A stretch of 64,000 nt of DNA, taken from an uncultured Bacilli bacterium (GTDB taxonomy: Bacteria > Bacillota_I > Bacilli_A > RF39 > UBA660). The stretch spans positions 62,001-126,000 of the forward strand of contig CAJUTK010000002.1 in NCBI GenBank assembly GCA_910589375.1. Direction: 5' to 3'. The notes beneath the pieces were generated by a model. That model made no database searches. It was not told the DNA's origin and saw only the letters and a list, made by a program, of their open reading frames with translations. Shown here in pieces: positions 11,019 to 20,076 of this stretch (position 1 is the stretch's first letter; each line of letters begins with the position of its first letter). Made by a program: the position numbers and the translations under genes.

Positions 11019-12464
11019 ATGAAACAGAATAAGTTATGGAAAGCAATTGTAATTATTATTGCTTTATTGTTAGTGGGAAGTTGGATTGTTCCTGCGAGTG
11101 TATTTTCAAGTGAGGGGTTTTCAAAAGCAGGATATGCACCATTTGGCCTTTTAGATATTATTCAAGCTCCATTACGTTTTTTTGATTGGAGTTTTATAAA
11201 AACACAGTTATCCACTGATGGGACAACGGTAATGGCTTATAGCTATGTTAGTATTTTATTAGTTATTTTTGTTACAGGTATTTTTTATAGTATTCTAAAT
11301 AAGACAGGAGCTTATGGAAATTTAATAAAAGATATTGTAAAGAAGTTTGAGAAAAAAAGAAAATTATTCTTTATTGGCACATCTATTTTCTTTTTAGCAT
11401 TCTCTTCTATTGTAGGTATTAATATTTTAGCTTTTATCCTCATTCCTTTTTTTACAACTATATTATTGAAATTAAATTATTCTAGATTGTCTACATTTGT
11501 AGCAACATTCTTAGCAGTTTTGCTTGGTAATATTGTTTCTATAACAGGAACAGATGTTGTTGGTATTAATAATATTATGTATAATTTAACAGTAGGTACA
11601 GATCTTGTTTTTAAGGGACTATTATTTTTACTATTTGTAGTTGTATTTATTCTTTATATGCAGTATAAAAAAGAACCAGAATTAGAGTTAGAAGAAATAG
11701 AAGAAAAGATTGTAGAAAAGAAAGAGAAGAGTTATGCACCTATTGTTTTGCTTAGTATCTTTTTCTTAATTATTTTAATAATTGGAAGCTATAATTGGTA
11801 TTATGTTTTTAGTTCTTCTTCTTTCTATGAAGCTTATGAGAGTTTAATGGAGACTACAATTGGAGGATACCCGATTGCTAAAAATATCTTTGGTATGATA
11901 GAACCATTCGGATATTGGTCAGGATTTACTATTAGTACTATTTTAATCCTTATGGGATTAATGATTTCTTTCATTTATTCTATCTCTTTTGAAGAAATAA
12001 AGGAATGTGCTTTTACTGGAATAAAGAGAATGTCTAAGGTAGCGGTATATGCAACTCTTTCTTTCATTCCTATGGTAATGCTTACACAAATAGGTGGAGT
12101 AGAAACATTTTTAACTACTATTATTGGTTTTGTCTATAATCATATAACTAAATTAGCTGTTCCATTTACAGCATTAGCAACAACTATTTATGGAATTTTC
12201 ATAGGGGACTACTACGCTCTATCTTCTGCATTAGGTAGTGTAATTTCAAGCTCTTTTCAGGAGAATGTATTATCTTTATCGGTTCTTACTATGCAAATGA
12301 TGCATGGATTGGTGTGTTTAGTAGCGCCTACTAGTTTATTCTTGGTTATGGGATTGAGTTATTTAAAAATTCCTTATCAAAAATGGTTATCTTATATTTG
12401 GAAATTATTCCTAGTATTACTTATTTTTGCATTAGGATTCTTATTACTAATGAATTTAATTTAA
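11019..12464 (+). CDS. Polytopic membrane protein, probable YfcC/ion-transporter-superfamily carrier
   Basis: 481 residues with roughly ten to twelve hydrophobic segments spread over the whole length. They are interrupted by a charged cytoplasmic loop rich in Glu/Lys (about residues 215-245). The N-terminal layout, with a first span ending in SWIVPAS and then an amphipathic segment, recalls YfcC/dicarboxylate-carrier-like members of the ion transporter superfamily. This is inference from overall pattern, and the substrate is unknown. Transcribed from its own extended -10 promoter with GGAGG at 11008-11012, and ended by a weak hairpin. Confidence 0.5.
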   Translation: MKQNKLWKAIVIIIALLLVGSWIVPASVFSSEGFSKAGYAPFGLLDIIQAPLRFFDWSFIKTQLSTDGTTVMAYSYVSILLVIFVTGIFYSILNKTGAYGNLIKDIVKKFEKKRKLFFIGTSIFFLAFSSIVGINILAFILIPFFTTILLKLNYSRLSTFVATFLAVLLGNIVSITGTDVVGINNIMYNLTVGTDLVFKGLLFLLFVVVFILYMQYKKEPELELEEIEEKIVEKKEKSYAPIVLLSIFFLIILIIGSYNWYYVFSSSSFYEAYESLMETTIGGYPIAKNIFGMIEPFGYWSGFTISTILILMGLMISFIYSISFEEIKECAFTGIKRMSKVAVYATLSFIPMVMLTQIGGVETFLTTIIGFVYNHITKLAVPFTALATTIYGIFIGDYYALSSALGSVISSSFQENVLSLSVLTMQMMHGLVCLVAPTSLFLVMGLSYLKIPYQKWLSYIWKLFLVLLIFALGFLLLMNLI

Positions 12465-12490
12465 GAAAAGTAAAATTTATTTCTTTTCTT
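12463..12490 (+). terminator. Weak terminator-like hairpin
   Basis: AAGAAAAG (12463-12470) can pair with CTTTTCTT (12483-12490) around a 12-base loop. The stem is AT-rich and no long T tract follows. Confidence 0.4.
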
Positions 12491-12509
12491 TGATGAAGTG
12501 AGTGGTTTT

Positions 12510-13145
12510 ATGCAATTTGAAATAGATGGTCAAACATACGAAGTAATCGTTGAAAAGAAAAAAAATAAGAATTCTTATATTCGTATTAAGGATGATTTAA
12601 AGATTTATGTGACAACTTCTATGTGGAGTACGAAAAAAGATGTTGAAAGAATGTTGAAGCAGAATTATAGTTCTTTACAAAAAATGTTAATTAAGAAAAT
12701 GTCACAGTTGGAAAAAAAGGAAAGATTCTTTTATTTAGGAAAATCTTATGATATAATTGAAGTGTCAATTATGGATAATATAGAATTCGTCCAAGATAAA
12801 ATTTATACTCCAAGTATGGAGAAATTAGAGAAATGGTATCAAAAAGAAATTAAGAGAATTTTTGAGGAAAGATACCAGTTACAATGTGAACAGTTTGATG
12901 AAAAAATTAAAATTCCTAAATTAAAAATTCGCTCTATGAAAACTAGATGGGGTGTATATAATAGAGTTAATCATTCTATTACGTTAAATAGCCATTTAAT
13001 AGAGTATTCTACAGAAAAATTAGATTATGTCATTGTTCATGAACTTAGTCATATCATTCATTTTGATCATTCTAAAGACTTTTGGAATCTAGTTTCTAAA
13101 TACTGCCCAAGTTATAAGCAAATCCGAAAAGAATTAAAAGAGTAG
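12510..13145 (+). CDS. YgjP-like metallopeptidase-domain protein (DUF45)
   Basis: 211 residues from the ATG at 12510. An in-frame GTG at 12498 is less likely because it sits in the GTGAGTGG binding site. The zincin signature HELSH (177-181), a further His at 187 in HSKDFW, and TRWGVYNR upstream are the hallmarks of the YgjP/DUF45 family. Proteolysis has not been shown for most members, so the enzymatic role is open. No signal peptide, so probably cytoplasmic. It is followed after eight bases by the M23 hydrolase gene and is likely co-transcribed with it. Confidence 0.8.
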   Translation: MQFEIDGQTYEVIVEKKKNKNSYIRIKDDLKIYVTTSMWSTKKDVERMLKQNYSSLQKMLIKKMSQLEKKERFFYLGKSYDIIEVSIMDNIEFVQDKIYTPSMEKLEKWYQKEIKRIFEERYQLQCEQFDEKIKIPKLKIRSMKTRWGVYNRVNHSITLNSHLIEYSTEKLDYVIVHELSHIIHFDHSKDFWNLVSKYCPSYKQIRKELKE

Positions 13146-13153
13146 GTGAATTT

Positions 13154-14443
13154 ATGAAATTTATAAAGAATATAACTTACATTATATTAGCTGTTGTATT
13201 ACTAGGAAGCCAAGTAGTAATTCCTGATTTTATAGAGGAGGCTCAAGCAGAGTCCTTGAAAGATTTAAGAGCAGAATTAGCTACCTTAGAAAAAGAATAT
13301 AACGATAAGCAGCATGAAAAAGAAGTGACAGAGGCAGAGATTGCAGCAGCAAAAAAAGAAGTAGATAGAATTAGTATAGAGCAAGAGGAAATTGAACAAG
13401 AAATAAAAGATATTACCGCTGAAATGGAAACATTAAAGCAACAGATAGAGGATAAAAATGAACAAATAAAGGAAATTATTGCTTATTATCAATTATCCGC
13501 TACAGGTAGTGATGCTTATTTAGAGTATGTTTTTACAGCTACAGACTTTACAGATTTTATTTATCGTATGGCTATTGCAGAACAATTAAGTGATTATAAT
13601 GATAAATTAATTTCTGATTATGAAGATTTGATTTTACAAAATGAAAAGAAAAAAGAAGAATTATCTAATAAGACAATTGAGTTAGATAATAAGACAAAAG
13701 AATTAGAAAAGAAAATGAAAGAATTGCGCGTAGAGTTAAAGGAAACGATGGAAGGGGCTCTTAGCGTTGAAGAAGAAATACAAGTATTAAAGGATACTAT
13801 TAAGCAAAGAGAAAAGACATATGAAGCATATAAATGTGAAGAGACTTTGGAGTATAAAGCTTGTTTAGCAAAAGCTCCGCAGAATGAACTTCCAGTTGGA
13901 ACTGCTTTCTTTAGACCAGTAGTATCAGGACGTATTTCAAGTAATTATGGTTATCGTTCATTCACATTAAATGGAAAACCATACTCTGATTTCCACTACG
14001 GATTAGACTTTGCAACTAGTCATGGTAGTACAGTTTATTCAATTGCAAATGGTAGGGTAGTTGCTACGATTAATGCAAAATCAATTTATGATAACGATAA
14101 GAAGAAAAAGAAAATATGCGGTGGTAATAAAGTATATATCGTTCACACTATTAATGGAAAAGACTATACATCAGCTTATTATCATTTAGCAACTATTAAT
14201 GTTAAGGTAGGAGAAATTGTAACTTACGATACTAAGATTGGTACAGTAGGTGGTAGCCCAGGAATTGAATATTGGGACAATTGTTCTACTGGATCCCACG
14301 TTCATTTACAAATGGGGAAAGGACACTATTTAACAGATTATTATACTTATAGTGGTTTTGTTTCTCATAGAATGAATCCAAGAGAAGTAGTAAATGCTCC
14401 AGCACTAGGAGGTTCTTTCTCTGATAGAAAAAGAAAATATTAA
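13154..14443 (+). CDS. Secreted coiled-coil M23 peptidoglycan endopeptidase (EnvC/NlpD type)
   Basis: 429 residues. A signal peptide ends near AQA (about residue 32). A long coiled coil (about 35-235, dense in Glu/Lys) precedes a C-terminal M23 (LytM) domain. The zinc ligands H281 and D285 (HYGLD) and the H382-x-H384 pair (SHVHLQ) are intact, so it should be an active glycyl or D,D-endopeptidase. The coiled-coil plus M23 layout is that of hydrolases controlled by FtsEX, and ftsEX lies at 27.4-29.0 kb. That partnership is inference. AGGTGA precedes the ATG. Confidence 0.85.
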   Translation: MKFIKNITYIILAVVLLGSQVVIPDFIEEAQAESLKDLRAELATLEKEYNDKQHEKEVTEAEIAAAKKEVDRISIEQEEIEQEIKDITAEMETLKQQIEDKNEQIKEIIAYYQLSATGSDAYLEYVFTATDFTDFIYRMAIAEQLSDYNDKLISDYEDLILQNEKKKEELSNKTIELDNKTKELEKKMKELRVELKETMEGALSVEEEIQVLKDTIKQREKTYEAYKCEETLEYKACLAKAPQNELPVGTAFFRPVVSGRISSNYGYRSFTLNGKPYSDFHYGLDFATSHGSTVYSIANGRVVATINAKSIYDNDKKKKKICGGNKVYIVHTINGKDYTSAYYHLATINVKVGEIVTYDTKIGTVGGSPGIEYWDNCSTGSHVHLQMGKGHYLTDYYTYSGFVSHRMNPREVVNAPALGGSFSDRKRKY

Positions 14444-14491
14444 TCGACAAAAATAATCATTCTTAACACTTATAATATTTATGGTGATAGC

Positions 14492-14656
14492 GTGAAGGTT
14501 AAGATATTTGATGAAAGTCATGAAAAAGATTTAGAAAATGCAGTTAATGATTTTATAGAAGATGTAAAAGTAATCGATATAAAATATCAAGTTTCTATTG
14601 GAATATTTTCAGAAGAACAGGTATATTGCTTTTCTGCTTTAGTAATGTATGAATAA
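14492..14656 (+). CDS. Cse60-like small protein (DUF2758 family candidate)
   Basis: A 54-residue frame from a GTG start with GGTGAT at 14483-14488. It reads MKVKIFDESHEKDLENAVND and ends in EEQVYCFSALVMYE. Beginning, length and the closing IYCFSA-like motif resemble the Bacillus sporulation protein Cse60. It is bounded by a TATAAT at 14471-14476 upstream and a good terminator downstream, so it is a stand-alone transcript. Family call is from memory of the pattern. The role is unknown. Confidence 0.55.
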   Translation: MKVKIFDESHEKDLENAVNDFIEDVKVIDIKYQVSIGIFSEEQVYCFSALVMYE

Positions 14657-14683
14657 AACTATTAGGAAACTAATAGTTTTTTT
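14655..14683 (+). terminator. Rho-independent terminator after the Cse60-like gene
   Basis: AAAACTATTAG (14655-14665) pairs with CTAATAGTTTT (14670-14680) around a GAAA tetraloop, then T residues. The stem includes the stop codon. Confidence 0.85.
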
Positions 14684-14740
14684 GTTTAAAAATAAATTTT
14701 TTCGCACACTATAAACATAGAATATAAAAGGAGGAAAAAT

Positions 14741-16951
14741 ATGTTTCAAAATTTTTCGGAAGAGGCTAGGAGAATGATCAAGGAAGCAAAGTGTGAAATG
14801 ATGGAATTAAAGCATCCTTATGTAGGTTCGGAACACTTATTGCTTGCTATATTAAAAGATAAAAATATGATTTCTCAAAAAGCAAAAGAATATTCTTTAA
14901 CTTACGATTTATTGAAAGAAGAAATTGTTAAAACAATCGGGTATGGTAGCACTAAAAGTGAGTGGTTTTTATATACACCAGTTTTAAAAAATGTTTTTGA
15001 GAATGCTATAGCGATTTCTAAAGATTATGGCAATGAAGTAACAGTAGATTATCTTTTCATGGGAATTTTAGAAGAAGGAGAAGGCATTGCTATTCGTATT
15101 CTTTTAAATATGGGAATAGATATTGATAAACTATATCAAGAATTTGTTGTAAAGACAACAAAGAAGATTAAAAAGAAAAAGTTACTATTAGATGAAATAG
15201 GAATAGATTTCACAGAAAAAGCGAAAAAGGGATTGTTTGATCCTGTTATTGGAAGAGATAAAGAACTAAAAAGAGTAATGGAAATATTGACGAGAAGAAA
15301 CAAAAATAATCCATTATTAATAGGAGATGCTGGTGTTGGAAAAACTGCTATTGTAGAAGAACTTAGTAGAAGAATAGTAAATGGTGAAGTGCCTAGCAGT
15401 TTATTAGATAAAAGAGTAATTAGTGTAGACATGTCTTCTTTAGTAGCTGGTACAAAATATAGAGGAGAATTTGAAGAAAAAATTAATAAATTAGTTCACG
15501 AAATAGAAGAAAATGACGATTTAATACTATTTATTGATGAAATTCATACATTAATAGGTGCTGGAGGGGCGGAAGGTGCAATAGATGCATCTAATATTTT
15601 AAAGCCTGCTTTAGCGCGTAATAAAATGCATTGTATTGGAGCAACAACAACTGCTGAATATAAAAAGTATATGGAAAATGATAAAGCTTTAGATAGAAGA
15701 TTTCAAACTGTTTTAGTATGTGAGCCAGGAAAAGAAGTTGTAAAAGATATTATTTTTGGATTGAAGCCAATCTATGAAAAGTTCCATAAAGTTAATATTT
15801 CTAATGAATTATTAGAAATTCTAATAGAACTTACTGATAAATACATATATGAACGTAAAAATCCTGATAAAACGATAGATATTTTAGATGAGGTATGCTC
15901 ACATGCTAATTTAAAGGAAAATAAAAGTATGACTCGATATCAGGAACTTTCTAAAGAATTGAAAAAAACATTAGATAATAAAAAACATTCTATTTTAAAT
16001 AAAAATTTTGATCAAGCGATGAATTATAAAGAAAAAGAAAATTCTCTTATGCATGAGATGAATACTCTAGAAGTAGAACTTTCTAATCATAAATGTATTA
16101 ACGTAACAAAAAAAGACTTAGAGGAAGTCTTAAAAACGAAAGTAGATATGCCAATTTATGAGCTATCTAGTAAAGGTAGAGGTAAGAAACAATTAGCTTT
16201 ATCTTTAGAAAAAGAAATTATTGGCCAAGATAATATTATTTCTGAATTGATAGATACTTATCTTCAAAATCAAGGAGAGCATAGATGTTATGGAATAGTA
16301 TTTTCTGGTAATAGTGGTGTTGGAAAGACAGCATTAGCTGAAAAGTTTGGAAATCTTTTCTCTAATCACATTATTAGATTAGATATGAGTGAGTATAGTG
16401 AATCACATACAGTAAGTAAGTTATTAGGCTCTCCTGCAGGATATGTCGGCTATAACGATACTACGCATGTGTTAGAAGAGGTTAGAACAAACCCCTTTAG
16501 TGTACTTATATTAGATGAAATAGAACGTGCTCATCCAAAAGTGTTAAACTTATTTTTACAGATATTAGATAATAGTGAAATAAAAGATTCTAAGGGAACT
16601 GTCATTGATTTTCATAATGTCATTATCATTATGACTACTAATATTTTTAAGAAAAAAGAACTAGGATTTCAAAAAAATAGTACATCTTTAGAAGAATTAA
16701 ATCAGGCTTTCGGCATTCCTTTCATGAATCGTATTGAAAAAGTTCTCTCTTTTAATGCCCTCAGAGAAGAAGATATTATGAAAATTGTAGAATTAGAATT
16801 AAAAAGAAACAAAAAGTATAAAAAAGTTCATCTAACTTCCTCTGAAAAGCAAGAAATAATCAAAAAAAGTCATTACCAGGAATATGGTGCTAGACAAATA
16901 AAATCTCTTTTAAAACAAAAGTATCAAAAATTTTTATTGCAAAATTCATAA
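14741..16951 (+). CDS. clpC: ClpC-type AAA+ unfoldase (ClpP partner)
   Basis: 736 residues. A Clp N domain (1-145) is followed by two AAA+ modules with Walker A at 195-202 (GDAGVGKT) and 523-530 (GNSGVGKT), Walker B FIDEIH and [10 protein letters not shown], and a short UVR-like coiled middle domain around 405-440. LGF near 641-643 fits the ClpP-docking loop, so it should feed ClpP. It is shorter than Bacillus ClpC (810). No ctsR, mcsA or mcsB is next to it, although these normally precede clpC in Bacilli. GGAGG precedes the ATG. Confidence 0.85.
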   Translation: MFQNFSEEARRMIKEAKCEMMELKHPYVGSEHLLLAILKDKNMISQKAKEYSLTYDLLKEEIVKTIGYGSTKSEWFLYTPVLKNVFENAIAISKDYGNEVTVDYLFMGILEEGEGIAIRILLNMGIDIDKLYQEFVVKTTKKIKKKKLLLDEIGIDFTEKAKKGLFDPVIGRDKELKRVMEILTRRNKNNPLLIGDAGVGKTAIVEELSRRIVNGEVPSSLLDKRVISVDMSSLVAGTKYRGEFEEKINKLVHEIEENDDLILFIDEIHTLIGAGGAEGAIDASNILKPALARNKMHCIGATTTAEYKKYMENDKALDRRFQTVLVCEPGKEVVKDIIFGLKPIYEKFHKVNISNELLEILIELTDKYIYERKNPDKTIDILDEVCSHANLKENKSMTRYQELSKELKKTLDNKKHSILNKNFDQAMNYKEKENSLMHEMNTLEVELSNHKCINVTKKDLEEVLKTKVDMPIYELSSKGRGKKQLALSLEKEIIGQDNIISELIDTYLQNQGEHRCYGIVFSGNSGVGKTALAEKFGNLFSNHIIRLDMSEYSESHTVSKLLGSPAGYVGYNDTTHVLEEVRTNPFSVLILDEIERAHPKVLNLFLQILDNSEIKDSKGTVIDFHNVIIIMTTNIFKKKELGFQKNSTSLEELNQAFGIPFMNRIEKVLSFNALREEDIMKIVELELKRNKKYKKVHLTSSEKQEIIKKSHYQEYGARQIKSLLKQKYQKFLLQNS

Positions 16952-17000
16952 GACAAAAAACTAAAAAAATTTCAAAATACTATTCCAAAAATTAAATTTA

Positions 17001-17009
17001 TGGTATAAT
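17001..17009 (+). promoter_or_regulatory. Extended -10 promoter (TGGTATAAT)
   Basis: TGGTATAAT lies 23 bases before the ATG at 17033. No clear -35 hexamer. Confidence 0.6.
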
Positions 17010-17032
17010 GAATTTAAGATGAGGGTGATACG

Positions 17033-17572
17033 ATGGAGATATTGGATGAAATAAGAAGTAATCTAGCAGCCAATCAGAACCTAACAGATGAGGTAAAAGC
17101 AAAGATGTTTGAACTTTGTGTCCTCTTTCATCAGAAGTTCCCAGATGTAAATCTAGGAAAATTAAAAGAAAAAATAAAAGATGTAAAGTTGGGGAAAATA
17201 GGAGTTTTCGAAAGGAAAGGTCCTGTTATATATGATGCATTAAAAAACGAGATTTGTTTTAGTAATAAAAAACTTCATGAAGAATATGATGCAAATCATC
17301 TTATGATGAAAGGTATTCTTGGTATGATTTCTTCTAATGAAGACTATTATGGGTTTAATCAAAATGGTAAGTTACGGGCACTTAATATTGGATATACAGA
17401 AATGTTAGCAAACTTTTTAGTAGGTAATGAAGGTGTTTGTGATTATGAGGAAGAATTACTTGCCACTAATCTTATAAGCCAGATTATTGGTGTGGATGTT
17501 TTATTTCAAGCATATTTTACTAATAATGCTGACCTTGTTTATAAGAAAATGTTAGAGGCGGAGGTTGGATAA
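17033..17572 (+). CDS. Hypothetical protein
   Basis: 179 residues, soluble and mostly helical, with no signal peptide or membrane span and no motif I recognise. A central segment DANHLMMKGILGMI followed by a Tyr/Asn-rich turn (about residues 85-110) could be the folded core. GAGGGTGAT precedes the ATG. The stop codon overlaps the next start by one base (TAATG), so the two proteins are probably made together and may act together. Confidence 0.7.
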   Translation: MEILDEIRSNLAANQNLTDEVKAKMFELCVLFHQKFPDVNLGKLKEKIKDVKLGKIGVFERKGPVIYDALKNEICFSNKKLHEEYDANHLMMKGILGMISSNEDYYGFNQNGKLRALNIGYTEMLANFLVGNEGVCDYEEELLATNLISQIIGVDVLFQAYFTNNADLVYKKMLEAEVG

Positions 17573-17889
17573 TGGCAAATACAATAACAGAAAAAGTATT
17601 CGACAAAATGGATTATATTTTAGATCATAAATTAAGTGGTGGAAGCGCTCAGGAGCGTGAATCCGTTTTAGAAAGCTGTTTACAATATTGCGCTCTTTTA
17701 GGAGCAAGTACAGCAATTAAATTCAGCTGGGATGATGAAAAAAAATCTGACTTTCGTGAAACGCTATCAATTGGAAATTATGTAGGAGAAGGAAATTCTA
17801 TTTCTGTGGTACCTACTTTTGATGGAGCTTTAGATGTTGCTTTAGCAGAGTATAAGACGGAAGAAAATTCCATGGGAAGAAGTATGTAA
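17572..17889 (+). CDS. Hypothetical protein, coupled to the gene before it
   Basis: 105 residues, acidic, with no membrane span and no recognised domain. It starts within the previous stop codon (TAATG) and ends at a terminator, forming a two-gene transcript. Codon use and composition match the surroundings, so nothing suggests recent transfer. Confidence 0.7.
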   Translation: MANTITEKVFDKMDYILDHKLSGGSAQERESVLESCLQYCALLGASTAIKFSWDDEKKSDFRETLSIGNYVGEGNSISVVPTFDGALDVALAEYKTEENSMGRSM

Positions 17890-17910
17890 AAGAGGTTATC
17901 CTCTTTTTTT
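17888..17910 (+). terminator. Rho-independent terminator
   Basis: AAAAGAGG (17888-17895) pairs with CCTCTTTT (17900-17907) around four bases, then more T. Confidence 0.8.
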
Positions 17911-17933
17911 CTTCTCTTATTTATGATAAAATA

Positions 17934-17942
17934 GTGATATTG
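17934..17942 (+). promoter_or_regulatory. Extended -10 promoter element for gltX (TGATAAAAT)
   Basis: TGATAAAAT lies 10 bases before the ATG at 17953. The GGAGGTG binding site overlaps the expected start point, so the 5' leader would be extremely short. Confidence 0.4.
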
Positions 17943-17952
17943 GAGGTGTCAT

Positions 17953-19614
17953 ATGACAAATAAAGAATTAGCTGATTTATTATTACCAGGTGTAGATTCT
18001 GATATTAGTAAATATGAAGAAAAATATCCAGAGAGGAATCTAAAAGAAGGCGCAATAGTAACTCGTTTTGCTCCATCTCCAACCGGATTCGTACATATGG
18101 GGTCTTTATTTCAGTCTTTTATTTCTAGAAAAGTAGCAAACGATACAGAAGGAATTTTCTTTTTAAGAGTAGAAGATACAGATCAAAAACGTTTAGTAGA
18201 AAATAGTGTAAAGGGAATTGTATCTGACTTAAAAAACTTTAATATAGAGATAGATGAAGGGATGCTTTCAGAGGAAGAAGAGAAAGGTGCGTATGGACCT
18301 TACATGCAAAGCCTTCGTAAAGAAATTTATCAATCTTTTGTAAAATATTTAATTGAACAAGGAAAAGCATATCCATGCTTCTGTACTGCAGAAGAGATAG
18401 AGGATACAAGATTACTACAAGAAAAGAAAAAACAGAGAATTGGATATTATGGAAGATTTGCAAAGTGTAGAAAATTGACACCTGAGCAAATTAAAGAGAA
18501 AGTGGAAAATAAAGAACCATATATCATTCGTTTTAAATCCTATGGAGATTTTGAAAAACGTATTAAAGTAAATGATTTAATTAAAGGAAACTTAGAAGTT
18601 CCAGAGAATGATTTAGATATTGTAATACTAAAATCCGACGGACTTCCAACTTACCATTTTGCGCATTTAGTAGATGACCATTTAATGCGTACAACGCATG
18701 TTATTCGTGGAGATGAGTGGTTAAGTTCTCTTCCTTTACATATTCAATTATTTGAATCAATGGGATATAAGCCACCTAAGTATGCTCATATTTCTCCAAT
18801 TATGAAAGAAGAAAATGGAGTAAGAAGAAAACTTAGTAAGAGAAAAGATCCAGAAGCAGCAGTTAGTTATTATCATGAAAAAGGAATTCCAGTAGAAGCT
18901 GTAAAACTATATCTTATGACTTTAGCAAATACTAATTTTGAACAGTGGTATGACTGCAATAAAGATAAATCTTTAAATGACTTTACTTTTGATTTTAAGA
19001 AAATGTCTAGTAGTGGTGGATTATTCGATGTTGAAAAACTATTTAATATTTCTAGAAACTATATTAGTAGATTAAAAGCAAGTGAAGTTTATGAAGGAAC
19101 TTTAAATTGGGCAAAAGACTATGATTCAGAGTTCTATGAAATATTAAAGAACCATAAAGATTATGCTACCTCTGTATTTAATATTGAAAGAGAGCAGAAG
19201 AAACCTAGAAAAGATTATGGATGCTATTCTGAAATTAAAGAACAAACTTGGTATATGTTTAAAGAATTATTTGATAAGTGGGATAAAGAATACGTATTCC
19301 AAACAATTTCTGATAAAGAAGAAATTAAGAATATCTTAACTGCTTATATGAATAAATACTATAATGAATTTGATACGAAAGAAGAATGGTTTGACCATAT
19401 GAAGGATTTAGCTCATGAATTTGGATACGCTAAAGAGGTAAAAGAGTATAAAGAAAACCCAGATAACTATAAAGGTCATATTGGAGATATTAGTTTGGTA
19501 TTACGTATTGTTCTTACAACAAAATCTATGACCCCAGATTTATATGATATTATGAATATTTTAGGTCGTGACACTATTTTTGAAAGGTATCAAAATTGGA
19601 TAAAAGAAAATTAA
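17953..19614 (+). CDS. gltX: Glutamate--tRNA ligase
   Basis: 553-residue class I synthetase. The HIGH-type motif is H48-M-G-S51 within FAPSPTGFVHMGS, and the KMSKS-type motif is KLSKR (293-297). It is the longer Clostridia/Bacilli variant, with about 35 extra residues before the first motif, rather than the usual form of about 480. No glutaminyl-tRNA synthetase is seen here, so it may be non-discriminating and act with GatCAB; that is inference. It is a single-gene transcript between two terminators. Confidence 0.92.
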   Translation: MTNKELADLLLPGVDSDISKYEEKYPERNLKEGAIVTRFAPSPTGFVHMGSLFQSFISRKVANDTEGIFFLRVEDTDQKRLVENSVKGIVSDLKNFNIEIDEGMLSEEEEKGAYGPYMQSLRKEIYQSFVKYLIEQGKAYPCFCTAEEIEDTRLLQEKKKQRIGYYGRFAKCRKLTPEQIKEKVENKEPYIIRFKSYGDFEKRIKVNDLIKGNLEVPENDLDIVILKSDGLPTYHFAHLVDDHLMRTTHVIRGDEWLSSLPLHIQLFESMGYKPPKYAHISPIMKEENGVRRKLSKRKDPEAAVSYYHEKGIPVEAVKLYLMTLANTNFEQWYDCNKDKSLNDFTFDFKKMSSSGGLFDVEKLFNISRNYISRLKASEVYEGTLNWAKDYDSEFYEILKNHKDYATSVFNIEREQKKPRKDYGCYSEIKEQTWYMFKELFDKWDKEYVFQTISDKEEIKNILTAYMNKYYNEFDTKEEWFDHMKDLAHEFGYAKEVKEYKENPDNYKGHIGDISLVLRIVLTTKSMTPDLYDIMNILGRDTIFERYQNWIKEN

Positions 19615-19616
19615 AG

Positions 19617-19642
19617 CTATTAACTATTGTTAATAGTTTTTT
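19617..19642 (+). terminator. Rho-independent terminator after gltX
   Basis: CTATTAAC (19617-19624) pairs with GTTAATAG (19629-19636), followed by TTTTTT. Confidence 0.85.
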
Positions 19643-19660
19643 GTTCTAATTTTATCTACT

Positions 19661-19669
19661 TTTGTCGAA
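19661..19669 (+). promoter_or_regulatory. Candidate Spo0A box upstream of the STAS/sigma pair
   Basis: TTTGTCGAA matches the Spo0A box core TGTCGAA and its preferred 5' T residues. It lies 54 bases before the start of the SpoIIAA-like gene, where the Bacillus spoIIA operon is controlled by Spo0A~P. The same word occurs inside coding DNA at about 17600, so chance is not excluded. Confidence 0.35.
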
Positions 19670-19722
19670 TTGCTAGTAGGGTTCTACAAAAAATGATACA
19701 GTATTTTTGGAGAGTGATAAAC

Positions 19723-20076
19723 GTGCTAGAGATTAAAACAGAATATAGGGAGGGAATTTTGTTTGTAAGACTAGAGGGAATCTTAGTATCTAATACAGTA
19801 GAGTTCTTTCAAACAGAATTAGAAAGATGGAAGGAGGAAGGAATATCTAATATTGTATTTAATGTAATGAATTTAAAAAAAATAGATACAGTAGGTATTA
19901 GGTCATTTTTCGATTCTTATCAAATGATTCATGATAAAGATGGACGTGGGCTAATATGCGGTATGAATCATCACATTAATCATAGTTTAAAAAGTTCTAG
20001 AATTTTAAACTACATTTACGAGATCTCGGATGAATTAAATGCAATTAAGGTGATGAAATGGAGCAAAGGGAGCTAG
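19723..20076 (+). CDS. STAS-domain anti-anti-sigma factor, SpoIIAA/RsbV-like
   Basis: 117 residues from GTG 19723, chosen over an ATG at 19627 because GGAGAGTGAT lies at 19709-19718 and the earlier reading runs into the gltX terminator. A complete STAS fold is visible, and the switch segment reads KKIDTVGIRSFF. The residue normally phosphorylated after Asp (Ser58 in SpoIIAA) is Thr56 here. It overlaps the sigma-factor gene by 19 bases. In spoIIA and sigB operons an anti-sigma kinase gene lies between these two; none is present here. Probably a sporulation or stress partner-switch component. Confidence 0.75.
   Translation: MLEIKTEYREGILFVRLEGILVSNTVEFFQTELERWKEEGISNIVFNVMNLKKIDTVGIRSFFDSYQMIHDKDGRGLICGMNHHINHSLKSSRILNYIYEISDELNAIKVMKWSKGS

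Noticed and set aside
17599..17609. Exact Spo0A-box word (TTCGACAAAA, minus strand) near 17600
   Set aside because: It lies inside a coding sequence away from any start, so it is most likely a chance match. It also lowers confidence in the box at 19661.
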